Source: an uncultured Pelagibacteraceae bacterium (GTDB lineage: Bacteria; Pseudomonadota; Alphaproteobacteria; Pelagibacterales; AG-422-B15). Taken from it: DNA of 48,013 nucleotides. The stretch covers positions 1 to 48,013 of the forward strand of contig CACMWW010000009.1 of NCBI GenBank assembly GCA_902617525.1, given 5' to 3'. Both the position numbers and the translations under genes were made by a program. The notes beneath the pieces are model-generated. The model did not search any database and was not told the origin of the DNA. It was given only the letters and a program-made list of their open reading frames with translations. Below, in pieces: positions 8,686 through 18,089 of the stretch (the first letter of the stretch is position 1; the number at the start of each line of letters is the position of its first letter).

Positions 8686-10571
8686 TACTTTTGCCACCAG
8701 CCTGTTTTTTTGTTCTTAATCTCTTTAAGAGCGGCTTTTGGGTTTTTATTTTTTGTTTTAGAGGAGTTAAAGGATTGATCTTTTTCTATTTTTTTGTCGT
8801 TTTCCTCTATCTTTCCCTTTTCCTTTTTTTTCTTTTTTTTGATCGATCCTTCAATACTTTTTTTAGTCTTACTTTTTAAGGCATTTGCCTTACTTTTTTT
8901 ATTAGACTCATCAATTTCAAAAATGATTTCTTCATTTTTAAATGAGTCATCTCCTACCAAAATAATTTTAACTTTTCTAGATAATTCAATATTGTCAATT
9001 TCTTTTTGAAAATTTGTTAATATAAGATTTTTAACATAAGGACTTATTTTTAAATTCAATTTTTTTGTTTTCTTCTTATTTAATTCTTCATTTATCTGGT
9101 ATAAAAATTTTTGAACTATTGAACGATGACTAAGCTCAGTTTTCCATTCAATGAAGCTTTGCCTTAGACGTTGCCGAGACATTTCTAACAGTCCAAATTG
9201 ACTAATCCTTGAGACTTGCGTTCTTGCCCGATCTTTTTTGACAAGCTCTTTAATCTTACGTTCAACTTGACGATTATTTCTCATTTCATACATATCAATA
9301 AAATCGATAACAATTAATCCTGAGAGATCACGTATCTTAATTTGCTTTGCTATTTCTATTGCTGCTTCTAAATTTGTTTTAAGGGCAGTTTTTTCAATGT
9401 TCCTCTCTTTTGTCGCTGCTCCCGAATTTACATCAATGGCAACTAATGCTTCAGTCGGGTTAATTACTAAGTAACCTCCAGACTTAAGCTTTACCTCAGC
9501 TTCGAACATCTTAATTATTTCTTTTTCGATTTTATACTTTGTAAACAGTGGCTCTTTACTTTTATATAATTTTACGAATTTGGAATTGCCGGGTAAAACT
9601 TGAGACATATATTTTTTTGTTTCCTTGTAAGCATCATTACCTTGTACCAAAATTTCCTTCATTTCCTTCGAGTAGATATCCCTTACTATTCTTCTTAGTA
9701 AATTCCCTTCTTCGTGTATCAGTGCAGGGGCAATTGCTTTTTTTGTTTCATTTACTATTTGTGCCCACAATTTATTCAGGGTAGAATAATCTTTCTTAAT
9801 TTCATTTTTTGTTCGATTTAATCCAGCAGTTCTAATAATTAAACCCATTTCAGCTGGTACTTTTAGCTCTTCAATTATTTTTTTTAATTTTTTTCTGTCA
9901 TCAGATATAGAAATTTTTCTTGAAACTCCTTTAGTTTTTGTAGAGTTAGGCATTAAAACTGAATATTTCCCTGCAAGTGAAATATACGAAGTTAAAGCAG
10001 CTCCTTTATTGCCCCTTTCTTCTTTAACAACCTGCACTAAGATAAGTTGACCTGTTTTTATTACTTCTTGAATTTTATACGAACGATAAAGCCTTCTTCT
10101 TAAACTATAGGTATTTTTACGCTTAAATGGTTTTTTTTCTATTTCATTATCTTTGTTTTCTTCATTACTGCTTAAATCTAAATCATCTTTATTATTTATT
10201 TCAGTGATTTGGCTTCCAACAGAGTCAGTGTCGTCCTGAACATCTTTAGTGTCGTCAATATCCTCTGAATTATGCTCTTCTTCTAATTCAGCTTCAGCTT
10301 GAATAAGAGCCTCTCTATCTGCTACAGGAATTTGAAAATAATTCGGGTGTATCTCGCCAAACGCTAAGAAGCCATTTTTTTCCGACCCAATATCTACGAA
10401 AGCTGCTTGTAAAGAAGCCTCGATTCTTGAAACTTTACCTAAATAAATATTTCCCTTTAAATTCTTCCTAGAGATAGACTCAAATTCAAAATCTTCCAAT
10501 TCATTATCAGATAATAATGCAAATTGAGTTTGAGTCTCATTCGAACCATCGATGAGTATTTTTTGTGACAT
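8685..10571 (-). CDS. rne: Ribonuclease E/G, short form without zinc-link cysteines
   Basis: A 628-residue endoribonuclease for mRNA decay and rRNA/tRNA processing. The S1 RNA-binding domain starts near residue 37 and is split by an acidic insert (about residues 92-147), as in other alphaproteobacterial RNase E. The 5'-sensor/DNase I-like region follows. Catalytic Asp380 (AIDVNSG) and Asp423 (LIVIDFIDM) are present with the same 43-residue spacing as in E. coli D303/D346. After RQRLRQS, where the family has the zinc-link CPxC, there is no cysteine; the whole protein has none. The long scaffold of enterobacterial RNase E is replaced by a Lys/Glu-rich tail (from about residue 560). It heads the minus-strand run into the M48 protease. 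Confidence 0.94.
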   Translation of the reverse strand: MSQKILIDGSNETQTQFALLSDNELEDFEFESISRKNLKGNIYLGKVSRIEASLQAAFVDIGSEKNGFLAFGEIHPNYFQIPVADREALIQAEAELEEEHNSEDIDDTKDVQDDTDSVGSQITEINNKDDLDLSSNEENKDNEIEKKPFKRKNTYSLRRRLYRSYKIQEVIKTGQLILVQVVKEERGNKGAALTSYISLAGKYSVLMPNSTKTKGVSRKISISDDRKKLKKIIEELKVPAEMGLIIRTAGLNRTKNEIKKDYSTLNKLWAQIVNETKKAIAPALIHEEGNLLRRIVRDIYSKEMKEILVQGNDAYKETKKYMSQVLPGNSKFVKLYKSKEPLFTKYKIEKEIIKMFEAEVKLKSGGYLVINPTEALVAIDVNSGAATKERNIEKTALKTNLEAAIEIAKQIKIRDLSGLIVIDFIDMYEMRNNRQVERKIKELVKKDRARTQVSRISQFGLLEMSRQRLRQSFIEWKTELSHRSIVQKFLYQINEELNKKKTKKLNLKISPYVKNLILTNFQKEIDNIELSRKVKIILVGDDSFKNEEIIFEIDESNKKSKANALKSKTKKSIEGSIKKKKKKEKGKIEENDKKIEKDQSFNSSKTKNKNPKAALKEIKNKKTGWWQK

Positions 10572-10784
10572 TTAAGAAAACCTTTCAAAGTAATAACCAC
10601 ATTAAGTGGCATAGAATATATGTATGTGAATATGTTTGTTTTAATCATAATAATTATCTAACTATATGATTGTATTGTTATATTTAGAATTTACAAAAAT
10701 CAATGATTTATTATTTTGATTTTTTAAGCAAAAATTGAGTATTTTAAGTCAAATCAACGCCATATTTTTATTTAATTATTCGAT
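10572..10784. promoter_or_regulatory. Divergent promoter region, rne / mrcA
   Basis: A 213-nt AT-rich spacer between the divergent rne and mrcA start codons; both promoters must lie here. The only structure I see is a short inverted repeat, CCAC-ATTAA-GTGG, near 10601, inside the expected rne leader. I could not pick clear -35/-10 pairs. In many alphaproteobacteria an N-acetylmuramoyl-L-alanine amidase gene sits between these two genes; it is absent. Confidence 0.4.
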
Positions 10785-13178
10785 ATGAACACGATTCAAA
10801 CAATTAAATTATTTGCCTACGTAGGAATCATTCTTTTTTTTGTAATATTTGGAGTAATTTTATATTTTATATTTCAACTGCCAGACGACTCAAGTTTGCA
10901 GAATTATAAACCAAATGTAATGAGCAGAATTCATGCATCAAACGGTGATCTTGTAAAGGAATTTTCAAAAGAATACCGGATCTTTATACCAATAAAAGAT
11001 ATCCCTAATGATTTAAAGAATGCATTTATTTCTGCAGAAGATAAAAATTTTTACAGACATTACGGAGTTGACCCAGTTGGAATCATGCGTGCTTTGGCCA
11101 AAAATATTATCAATCTTTTTAATGAAAAAAGGCCGGAGGGTGCATCAACAATTACTCAGCAGGTTGCTAAAAATTTTCTTTTATCTGATGAATTGAGCAT
11201 AAATCGAAAAATTAAAGAAGGTCTTCTTGCGCTAAAAATTGAACAAACATTACCCAAAGAAAGAATTTTAGAACTCTATTTAAATCAAATTTATCTTGGA
11301 TCTGGAACTTATGGTATTGCTGCAGCATCAAATAGATACTTTAAAAAATCTCTGAGCGAACTTGATATCCATGAAATGGCTTTTCTGGCAGCTCTCCCTA
11401 AGGCACCTAGCAGATATAATCCTGAAAGAAATTATAATATGGCATTTGAAAGAAGAAACTGGGTGCTCGAAAGAATGTTTGTGAACGGGTATATTGATAA
11501 GTATGAATTAAATTCGTTAAAAAAAATCCCTATTAATACCTATTTAAAAGAAAATAACAGAGTCTTTGCAAATGATTATTATCTTGAGGAAATTAGAAAA
11601 AAAATAATTTTAATTTTTGGTGAAGATTATTTATATAATGGGGGATTGTCAGTCAGATCATCTCTGAATACTGAAATTCAAATTATTGCCGATAATGCTT
11701 TGAAGAAAGGGCTGCTTCAATATGATAAAAGGCATGGCTTTCGTGGGCCAATAACTAATGATGTAAGTAATAATTGGCACTTAAAATATAAAAAAAATAA
11801 ACCTCCTCATAATTTTTTAATTGCAAAAATCATTAAATTTAATGAAAAAAATAATAATGCTCAAGTTGAAGTTATTTTAAAAGATGAAAAAATTCACGCA
11901 GAACTTGTTAACTTTCAATGGGCAAGAACCAGTCTTCCTGGCGGTTATTTAGGACCTAAAATTAACAAGGCAAGCGATATTCTACAATTGAACGATATTA
12001 TTTACGTTTCAAGTGATAGTAAGAAAAGTTACAGCTTAGAGCAAATTCCAAAAATTAACGGAGGCATTATTATAATGGACCCTTATACAGGAAGAGTTTT
12101 TGCTTTATCGGGCGGATTTGATTTCAATAAATCTAATTTCAACAGAGTCATACAAGCTAAGCGACAGCCTGGCTCATCATTTAAACCATTTGTTTATATG
12201 TCTGCATTAGAAAACGGTTTACAGCCCAATAGTTTGATTTTGGACGCCCCTTTTGTTGTTGATCAGGGTTCAGACTTAGGTAAATGGAAACCTGAAAATT
12301 ATGGTAAGAAATTTTATGGGCCTTCAACTTTAAGGAAAGGAATAGAAAATTCTCGGAATTTAATGACGATAAGAATAGCTCAATATTTGGGAATGGAAAA
12401 GGTTGCAGAAATTGCAAACAGGACAGGTGTAATGGAGAATATGCCTAACGTTCTTTCGATGGCTCTTGGAGCAGGAGAAACTTCCCTTGTTGATCTTACT
12501 GCGGCCTATGCTTCTTTTGTAAATGGAGGAAAGAAAGTAGAACCAAGCCTTATTGATAGAATTCAAGACAGAAGAGGTAAAAATATTTTTTTAGGAAATT
12601 TTGCAGCATGTACTAATTGTGACGAGCCTTACATTGAGGAAAATCCGATGCCAAAACTCATTAATTTATCCGAAAGCATATTTGATGAAGCTAAATCCTA
12701 TCAAATGGTTTCTATTTTAAAAGGAGCTGTTGATAGGGGCACTGGAAGAAAAACAAAAATTGATGGAATAGAAATAGCAGGTAAAACTGGCACAACAAAT
12801 AATAATACAGACGCTTGGTTTATTGGATTTACCTCAGATTTAATTATCGGTGTATATGCAGGGTTTGATAAACCTAAATCACTTGGCAAAAGAGAAACAG
12901 GATCATCAGTTGCCGTGCCAATTTTTCGTGATTTTGTAGAAAATTATTACCAAGAAAAACCAATTTTACCTTTCACTATTCCTAATGGAATTGAGTTAAT
13001 TAAAATTAATTATGATACAGGAGAAATAGCAAGCAATTTTAATAGCAGTGAAAGTGTCTATGAAGCATTCAGTAAAAGTGATAACCTTGTAAGTAGTGGT
13101 GAAATTCTTGTTGGTTCTGAGGGCTTCCAAATAATTGAGGTTGCAGATGAAGTTATGGAGGAGTATGTAATTTATTAG
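10785..13178 (+). CDS. mrcA: Penicillin-binding protein 1A (bifunctional transglycosylase/transpeptidase)
   Basis: A 797-residue class A PBP that polymerises and cross-links peptidoglycan, anchored by one N-terminal membrane helix (about residues 8-31). The glycosyltransferase domain has catalytic Glu85 in SAEDKNFYRHYG and the GASTITQQVAKNFLLS segment. An OB-like insert follows at about 310-410. The transpeptidase domain has SSFK (nucleophile Ser464, Lys467), SRN at 523-525 and KTGT at 667-670. All active-site motifs are intact. A CTNC pair near 609-612 is an unusual local feature. The prfB start lies 2 nt after the stop codon, so the two are almost certainly cotranscribed. Confidence 0.96.
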   Translation: MNTIQTIKLFAYVGIILFFVIFGVILYFIFQLPDDSSLQNYKPNVMSRIHASNGDLVKEFSKEYRIFIPIKDIPNDLKNAFISAEDKNFYRHYGVDPVGIMRALAKNIINLFNEKRPEGASTITQQVAKNFLLSDELSINRKIKEGLLALKIEQTLPKERILELYLNQIYLGSGTYGIAAASNRYFKKSLSELDIHEMAFLAALPKAPSRYNPERNYNMAFERRNWVLERMFVNGYIDKYELNSLKKIPINTYLKENNRVFANDYYLEEIRKKIILIFGEDYLYNGGLSVRSSLNTEIQIIADNALKKGLLQYDKRHGFRGPITNDVSNNWHLKYKKNKPPHNFLIAKIIKFNEKNNNAQVEVILKDEKIHAELVNFQWARTSLPGGYLGPKINKASDILQLNDIIYVSSDSKKSYSLEQIPKINGGIIIMDPYTGRVFALSGGFDFNKSNFNRVIQAKRQPGSSFKPFVYMSALENGLQPNSLILDAPFVVDQGSDLGKWKPENYGKKFYGPSTLRKGIENSRNLMTIRIAQYLGMEKVAEIANRTGVMENMPNVLSMALGAGETSLVDLTAAYASFVNGGKKVEPSLIDRIQDRRGKNIFLGNFAACTNCDEPYIEENPMPKLINLSESIFDEAKSYQMVSILKGAVDRGTGRKTKIDGIEIAGKTGTTNNNTDAWFIGFTSDLIIGVYAGFDKPKSLGKRETGSSVAVPIFRDFVENYYQEKPILPFTIPNGIELIKINYDTGEIASNFNSSESVYEAFSKSDNLVSSGEILVGSEGFQIIEVADEVMEEYVIY

Positions 13179-13180
13179 TT

Positions 13181-14267
13181 ATGGAAAATGATTTTTTAAA
13201 TTTATTAGCTAAAGCAAATAAAAAACTTGATTTTGTACGGAGTCATCTTTGACTTAGAAAATTTACAAAAACAATTATTTAAATTAAAAGCTCTAAGTGA
13301 AGAAGAAAATTTTTGGTCAGACAATGAAAAGGCCAAAAAAGTAATGGTTGAAATAAGTGAATTAGACCAAAACATCAAACTAATTTCTGATTTTGAAAAG
13401 AAAATAACTGAAGTTAAGGATTATTTTTATCTTGCAACTGAGGAAAGCGATCAATTGATGATCAGCGAGTGTAACAACACGCTAAAAGAACTTTTAAGCG
13501 ACTTAGAGAAGTCTGAGTTTCAAATGCAATTTAACGGTGAAGCTGATTCGAATAGTTGTTATTTGGAAATACATGCTGGAGCCGGAGGAACTGAAAGTCA
13601 AGATTGGGCGCAAATGTTACAAAGAATGTACATGCGCTGGTCAGAAAGAAAAAAATTTCAATTCAAAATAGTTTATGAGTCATTTGGTGAAGAGGCAGGT
13701 ATCAAATCATGTACAGTTTTAGTAGAGGGCAAATATGCATTCGGATATTTAAAAAGAGAGTCCGGTATCCATCGATTGGTAAGAATTTCACCATTTGATT
13801 CAAATTCAAGAAGGCACACTAGTTTTTCATCAGTATGGATATCACCGTATGTTGATGAAACTATTGAAATTAATCTTCAAGAAAAAGATATGAGAATAGA
13901 TACTTTCAGGGCCTCAGGAGCGGGAGGTCAACATGTAAATACGACCGATAGCGCGATAAGAATAACACACATCCCAACAGGAATTGTTGTTCAATGTCAA
14001 AATGAACGATCTCAACATAAAAATAAGGCAACAGCTATCAATCTTCTTAAATCAAAATTATATGAAATGGAAATGCAAAAAATTGAGTCTGAAAAAAAAG
14101 CTTCTGAGGATAAAAAATCTGATATTGGCTGGGGTAATCAAATAAGGTCTTATGTTTTGCATCCATATAGGATGGTGAAGGACCTAAGAAGTGAATATGA
14201 AGACAGTGATCCAGATGCAGTCTTAGACGGTGATATTGATAAATTAATTTTCTCAAACATAAAATAA
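13181..14267 (+). CDS. prfB: Peptide chain release factor 2, made by programmed +1 frameshift
   Basis: RF2 ends translation at UGA and UAA. The gene is in two frames: frame one starts at ATG 13181 and reads 23 codons to ..FVRSHL and a UGA at 13250-13252; frame two resumes with GAC at 13251. Joined, they give a 361-residue protein, the normal RF2 length. The tripeptide SPF (203-205) recognises the stop codon and GGQ (248-250) triggers hydrolysis. The joint peptide FVRSHLDLENLQ matches the alphaproteobacterial LRRHLDxD segment, which shows that the frame change is real. A plain open-frame caller would start the gene too late, at about 13227. It is 2 nt after mrcA and 3 nt before the AsmA-like gene. 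Confidence 0.95.
13238..13253 (+). promoter_or_regulatory. prfB programmed +1 frameshift site
   Basis: The sequence CGGAGTCATCTTTGAC holds the classic slip codon and stop, CTT TGA C, at 13247-13253. An internal Shine-Dalgarno-like GGAG lies 4 nt before the CTT. This is the known autoregulatory element: when RF2 is scarce the ribosome pauses at UGA and slips +1 to make RF2. The upstream stimulator is weaker than the E. coli AGGGGG but in nearly the same place. Confidence 0.93.
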
Positions 14268-14270
14268 AGT

Positions 14271-16814
14271 ATGAGTAAGAATATAAAAATATTTATTTAT
14301 ATAACTATATCAATATCAGCATTGATCTTTCTACTTATTTCATTTGTTTCAATCAAAGCGTCATTTGGAGGATTAAACCTTAATATCTTTGGAGACAGAA
14401 TATCAGATGAACTGAAACTAAATTATTCTTATGATACAGATGTGGAAAATATTGTTCTTAAAAGATCCAGTGAAAAGGGGTTTTATTTAGAAATAGAAAA
14501 AATTCAAATTAGTGACGTAAATGGTTTGGTATTAGAGACAAGTTTAATTAGTTGGGACTTTAATTTATTTAATCTAATTACATTATCTATAGATGAAAAA
14601 AATAAAATTTCATCTGAAAAAATAAATATATCTAGTAATGATTTTCAAATATTAATCAATAACTTTAATATGGAATATGATGAGCTTGATAGAGTAGTTG
14701 TTTCTTTCAAAAAAATTGATTTTAAGTCAAAGCATTATGCTCTCAATTTTGAGTCATTCGATAACAACATATTAATTCATACAAATTCTATTCTTGAAAT
14801 TTTTGACTCTAAGAGTTTAATGTCAGCAAATCTCTCAATAAACAAAGAAAATTTTCAAACAAATTTTGAATTTATTCCAGCTAATCAGCAAATAAATATT
14901 TTAAAATTTAGTGGAGACTATTTTTATACTAATGAAGCAAGTATTATACAATATAATACTAAAAACAAAAATATAAAAACTAAACTTGATATTAATTCAA
15001 AAAAAGACTCATTAATAAACATTCTTAATTTAAATAATGAAAGTCAATTATATCCTTTTATAAATAGCTTTAAAGGCTGGCAATCTATTTTGCTTGAAAC
15101 AAATTTTAATTATGAGGATAGGAATATAATAAATTCTGCGATTAGAAATTTATATCTTAATATATCTGGAATCTATGAATTAAGTACATTAATGCCCAAT
15201 GATAAATTTTATCAAAATTTCGGTGATGTAACAAAATATGATTTAGATTTTTATAATGACAAAGAAAAATATGTAATTGATATAAATCATTTTAAAAATG
15301 ATCAATTAATTCTCAAAAATGGTAGTTTTTTAAAGTTAAATTACGATCTAAATAATGCAAATATTAATTTGGTAACGAGTATTCATAAAGATGCTGCAAT
15401 AAATTATTTACAAAATACTATTCTATCACGTGAGACCAGAACTGATCGTATAAGCAGTTTTCTTCAGCAAAATTTAAATGAGAATAACGATATAACGCTT
15501 AATTTTAATATTGATCCGACTTCAAATAATATAATCGAATCTCTTAACAATTTATACGTCGTTTCTTCTGGAAAATTAAATACAAATTTTATTTTTGATG
15601 ATAATGAAAATCCTAATTTCATCTTAGGTCCTGTAAATTACTATATTGAAATTGAAAATCTTGAAACTCAATCACCGTTATTGAAAGGATTAATAAATTT
15701 ATCAGAGACAAACGCTTACATTAGGCAAATTAATCTGAATAAAAACAACGAAACAAGTTTAAAGATACAATTTGAGGGCGATACTAATGTAATAAATGAC
15801 AGTTTAATTGTATTTGACTCTCTTGACAGTGAAATTGAATTCTCAGGTAAAATAAAAATAACAAAATCTAATCATATTTTTTTAGAAGAACTATCAATTA
15901 ATAATAACTCAAATGTTAAGCTTAATCTCTCAGGAGATTTATCAGAGCGCATCTTAAATTTAAATATTTCAGGCAGTATCATTGACCTTTCTGCAAATAA
16001 AGTTGAAACAAAGAAAAAAGAAAGAGATTACTATTTAAATGAGGAAAATTATTCAATAAATACTGACGAAGTAATCTTTGCTGAGTCAGTAAGAGTAAAT
16101 GATTTTAAGGCAGGAATTGAGAAACAAGGCTCAACTTTATCTGTAAATAGCCGTGCGTCTTTCATGGGGCACGATCTAAATTATTCAAGGGAAAAAAACG
16201 ATAATCTAGATGTAAATATAATTGACTCAAGCGATATAACATATTTTGTAAACGATAACCATCTAGCGAAAAAACTGTTAAGTGATGGAGAATTCAAAAT
16301 GACCTCAATAAGGGATTTAAACACACAAGCAGCTGACGTAAAAATTAATTTAAATGACTTTGTATTGATTAATACCCCGGCTTCTCTCAAATTGTTGTCC
16401 CTACCTTCAATCTCAGGTCTAGTTAGCATTGCTGAAGGTGAAGAAGGAATTCGCTTTGGGTATGGAGAAATAAATTATGTAGAAACAGAAAATAAATTTA
16501 ATGAAATTGAAGCTTTTGCTGTTAGCGATAGCTTGGGTCTTATTATGGATGGAAATATCGATAGAAAAGAAAAGATTATTGATATGAAGGGAGAAATAAG
16601 TCCAATGCATCTTGTGAACGCAATTATTCAAAAATTACCTATTTTAGGACCAATAATTGTAGGAGGTGAGGGAGAAGGAATGTTTTCGATAGATTTTTTA
16701 ATGACAGGTTCTTCTGATGATCCCGAAGTAGAATCTAATCCATTAACTATAATTAAGCCTAGAATAATAGAAAGAGCAATAGAAGCTATTGAAAGTGGTT
16801 CAACTATCCAATAA
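14271..16814 (+). CDS. AsmA-like / DUF3971 envelope protein
   Basis: A large 847-residue protein with an N-terminal membrane helix (about residues 7-28, IFIYITISISALIFLLISFVSI). The rest is a long low-complexity beta-rich chain typical of AsmA/YhdP/TamB-type proteins, now thought to form beta-groove bridges that carry phospholipids across the periplasm. The C-terminal ~150 residues match the AsmA-like C-terminal domain (GLIMDGNIDRKEKIIDMKGE, then LVNAIIQKLPILGPIIVGGE near 780-800). It is 3 nt after prfB and its last 11 nt overlap the convergent tyrS. The middle is very rich in Asn, Ile and Lys, following base composition. The family call is secure, the exact role inferred. Confidence 0.8.
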   Translation: MSKNIKIFIYITISISALIFLLISFVSIKASFGGLNLNIFGDRISDELKLNYSYDTDVENIVLKRSSEKGFYLEIEKIQISDVNGLVLETSLISWDFNLFNLITLSIDEKNKISSEKINISSNDFQILINNFNMEYDELDRVVVSFKKIDFKSKHYALNFESFDNNILIHTNSILEIFDSKSLMSANLSINKENFQTNFEFIPANQQINILKFSGDYFYTNEASIIQYNTKNKNIKTKLDINSKKDSLINILNLNNESQLYPFINSFKGWQSILLETNFNYEDRNIINSAIRNLYLNISGIYELSTLMPNDKFYQNFGDVTKYDLDFYNDKEKYVIDINHFKNDQLILKNGSFLKLNYDLNNANINLVTSIHKDAAINYLQNTILSRETRTDRISSFLQQNLNENNDITLNFNIDPTSNNIIESLNNLYVVSSGKLNTNFIFDDNENPNFILGPVNYYIEIENLETQSPLLKGLINLSETNAYIRQINLNKNNETSLKIQFEGDTNVINDSLIVFDSLDSEIEFSGKIKITKSNHIFLEELSINNNSNVKLNLSGDLSERILNLNISGSIIDLSANKVETKKKERDYYLNEENYSINTDEVIFAESVRVNDFKAGIEKQGSTLSVNSRASFMGHDLNYSREKNDNLDVNIIDSSDITYFVNDNHLAKKLLSDGEFKMTSIRDLNTQAADVKINLNDFVLINTPASLKLLSLPSISGLVSIAEGEEGIRFGYGEINYVETENKFNEIEAFAVSDSLGLIMDGNIDRKEKIIDMKGEISPMHLVNAIIQKLPILGPIIVGGEGEGMFSIDFLMTGSSDDPEVESNPLTIIKPRIIERAIEAIESGSTIQ

Positions 16815-18039
16815 TCACTTTAAAGTGTTTTTTCTTGCCAACACTTATTACATTTTCAATTTGAGTAATTTGATCGTAGTCTAACAATTGAAGCTCATCT
16901 TCTACAATTTTTCCATTTAATTTTACACCTTTCCCACGTATCAATTTCCTACTTTCAGATTTTGAGCTAGCATATTTCATTTGAACAATAAGATCTGATA
17001 GTAGTACACCGTTTTGAATATCTTTATTGCTTAAACTAAGTGTAGGCATATCCTCAGACAAGCTTTTGTTTTCAAATATTTGTTTTGCTGCTTGCTCAGC
17101 TTTTCTTGAACTTTCAATCCCATGAAGCATAGCTGTTACTTCATTTGCAAGTATTATTTTTAAATCATTTATATTTTTCGATGAGTTTTGTTCATGACTA
17201 TCAATTTGTTCTTTGCTTAAATCTGTAAAAAGCTTCATGAAACGAATTACGTCTTTGTCGTCTACGTTTCTCCAAAACTGCCAATAATCGTAGGCTGATA
17301 AAAGGTCATCATTCAGCCATACTGCTCCATCAGCTGTCTTCCCCATTTTATCACCATTAGAATTAGTGAGAAGAGGAGTTGTTAGTCCGTAAACCTCTTT
17401 GCCATTTACTCTTCTTATAAGTTCCACTCCATTTACAATATTTCCCCATTGATCAGAGCCTCCAATTTGTAAGGTGCACGAATTTCGATTATTAAGCTCA
17501 TAGAAGTCATAAGCTTGAAATATCATATAATTAAACTCTACGAAACTGAGCGACTGTTCTCTTTCAAGACGTATTTTTACACTATCAAATGTTAACATTT
17601 TATTTATTGTAAAATGTTTTCCAAAATCTCTTAAAAAATTCACATAACCAAGTTTATCTAGCCAATCTGCATTATCCACTATCAACGCCTTATTCTTTTC
17701 ATTATTAAACGACAAATATTTGTCAAAAACAGTTTTAAGATTATTAGCATTATTTTTTATTTCATCTTCAGTAAGCATTTTTCTAGTTTCATCTTTTCCT
17801 GAAGGATCACCAATGCGAGTAGTTCCTGTGCCAACTAATATTATTGGAGTATGACCGTATTTTTGAAATAGGCGCATTACCATTATTTGTATCAAGCTGC
17901 CTATATGTAATGATTTAGCCGTACAATCGAAGCCTATGTAAAATGTAATATTTTCAGATTTTAATTTTTTATTGAGAGACTCCTCATCAGTGCATTGATT
18001 TAAGAAACCGCGATATTTGAGTTCTTCAATAAGTGTCAT
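16804..18039 (-). CDS. tyrS: Tyrosyl-tRNA synthetase
   Basis: A class I synthetase that charges tRNA-Tyr. At 411 residues it belongs to the longer TyrRS type common in alphaproteobacteria. The HIGH-class motif is HIGS at residues 45-48 and the KMSKS-class motif is KMGKT at 231-235, both normal for this branch. The tyrosine pocket segment QIGGSDQWGNIVNG is intact. The last ~60 residues form an S4 RNA-binding domain (ASSKSESRKLIRGKGVKLNG). It is divergent from anmK with a 50-nt gap. No T-box leader was seen. Confidence 0.97.
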   Translation of the reverse strand: MTLIEELKYRGFLNQCTDEESLNKKLKSENITFYIGFDCTAKSLHIGSLIQIMVMRLFQKYGHTPIILVGTGTTRIGDPSGKDETRKMLTEDEIKNNANNLKTVFDKYLSFNNEKNKALIVDNADWLDKLGYVNFLRDFGKHFTINKMLTFDSVKIRLEREQSLSFVEFNYMIFQAYDFYELNNRNSCTLQIGGSDQWGNIVNGVELIRRVNGKEVYGLTTPLLTNSNGDKMGKTADGAVWLNDDLLSAYDYWQFWRNVDDKDVIRFMKLFTDLSKEQIDSHEQNSSKNINDLKIILANEVTAMLHGIESSRKAEQAAKQIFENKSLSEDMPTLSLSNKDIQNGVLLSDLIVQMKYASSKSESRKLIRGKGVKLNGKIVEDELQLLDYDQITQIENVISVGKKKHFKVIIG

Positions 18040-18089
18040 TTTCTATATTCAGTAATGTATAAATTATTTAGACTAATTATACAAAATAT

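Noticed and set aside
8691..9009. Plus-strand Phe-rich frames opposite the rne tail
   Set aside because: They mirror the Lys-rich antisense reading of the rne C-terminus and have no domain features.
10601..10613. CCACATTAAGTGG as an operator or attachment site
   Set aside because: Only a 4-nt arm inverted repeat; expected by chance in AT-rich DNA.
13181..13252. Broken or pseudogenised prfB because of the in-frame TGA
   Set aside because: CTT TGA C with an upstream SD-like GGAG and the conserved peptide across the joint show the standard programmed frameshift.
18040..18089. T-box leader for tyrS
   Set aside because: The gap to anmK is only 50 nt and has no T-box sequence or terminator structure.
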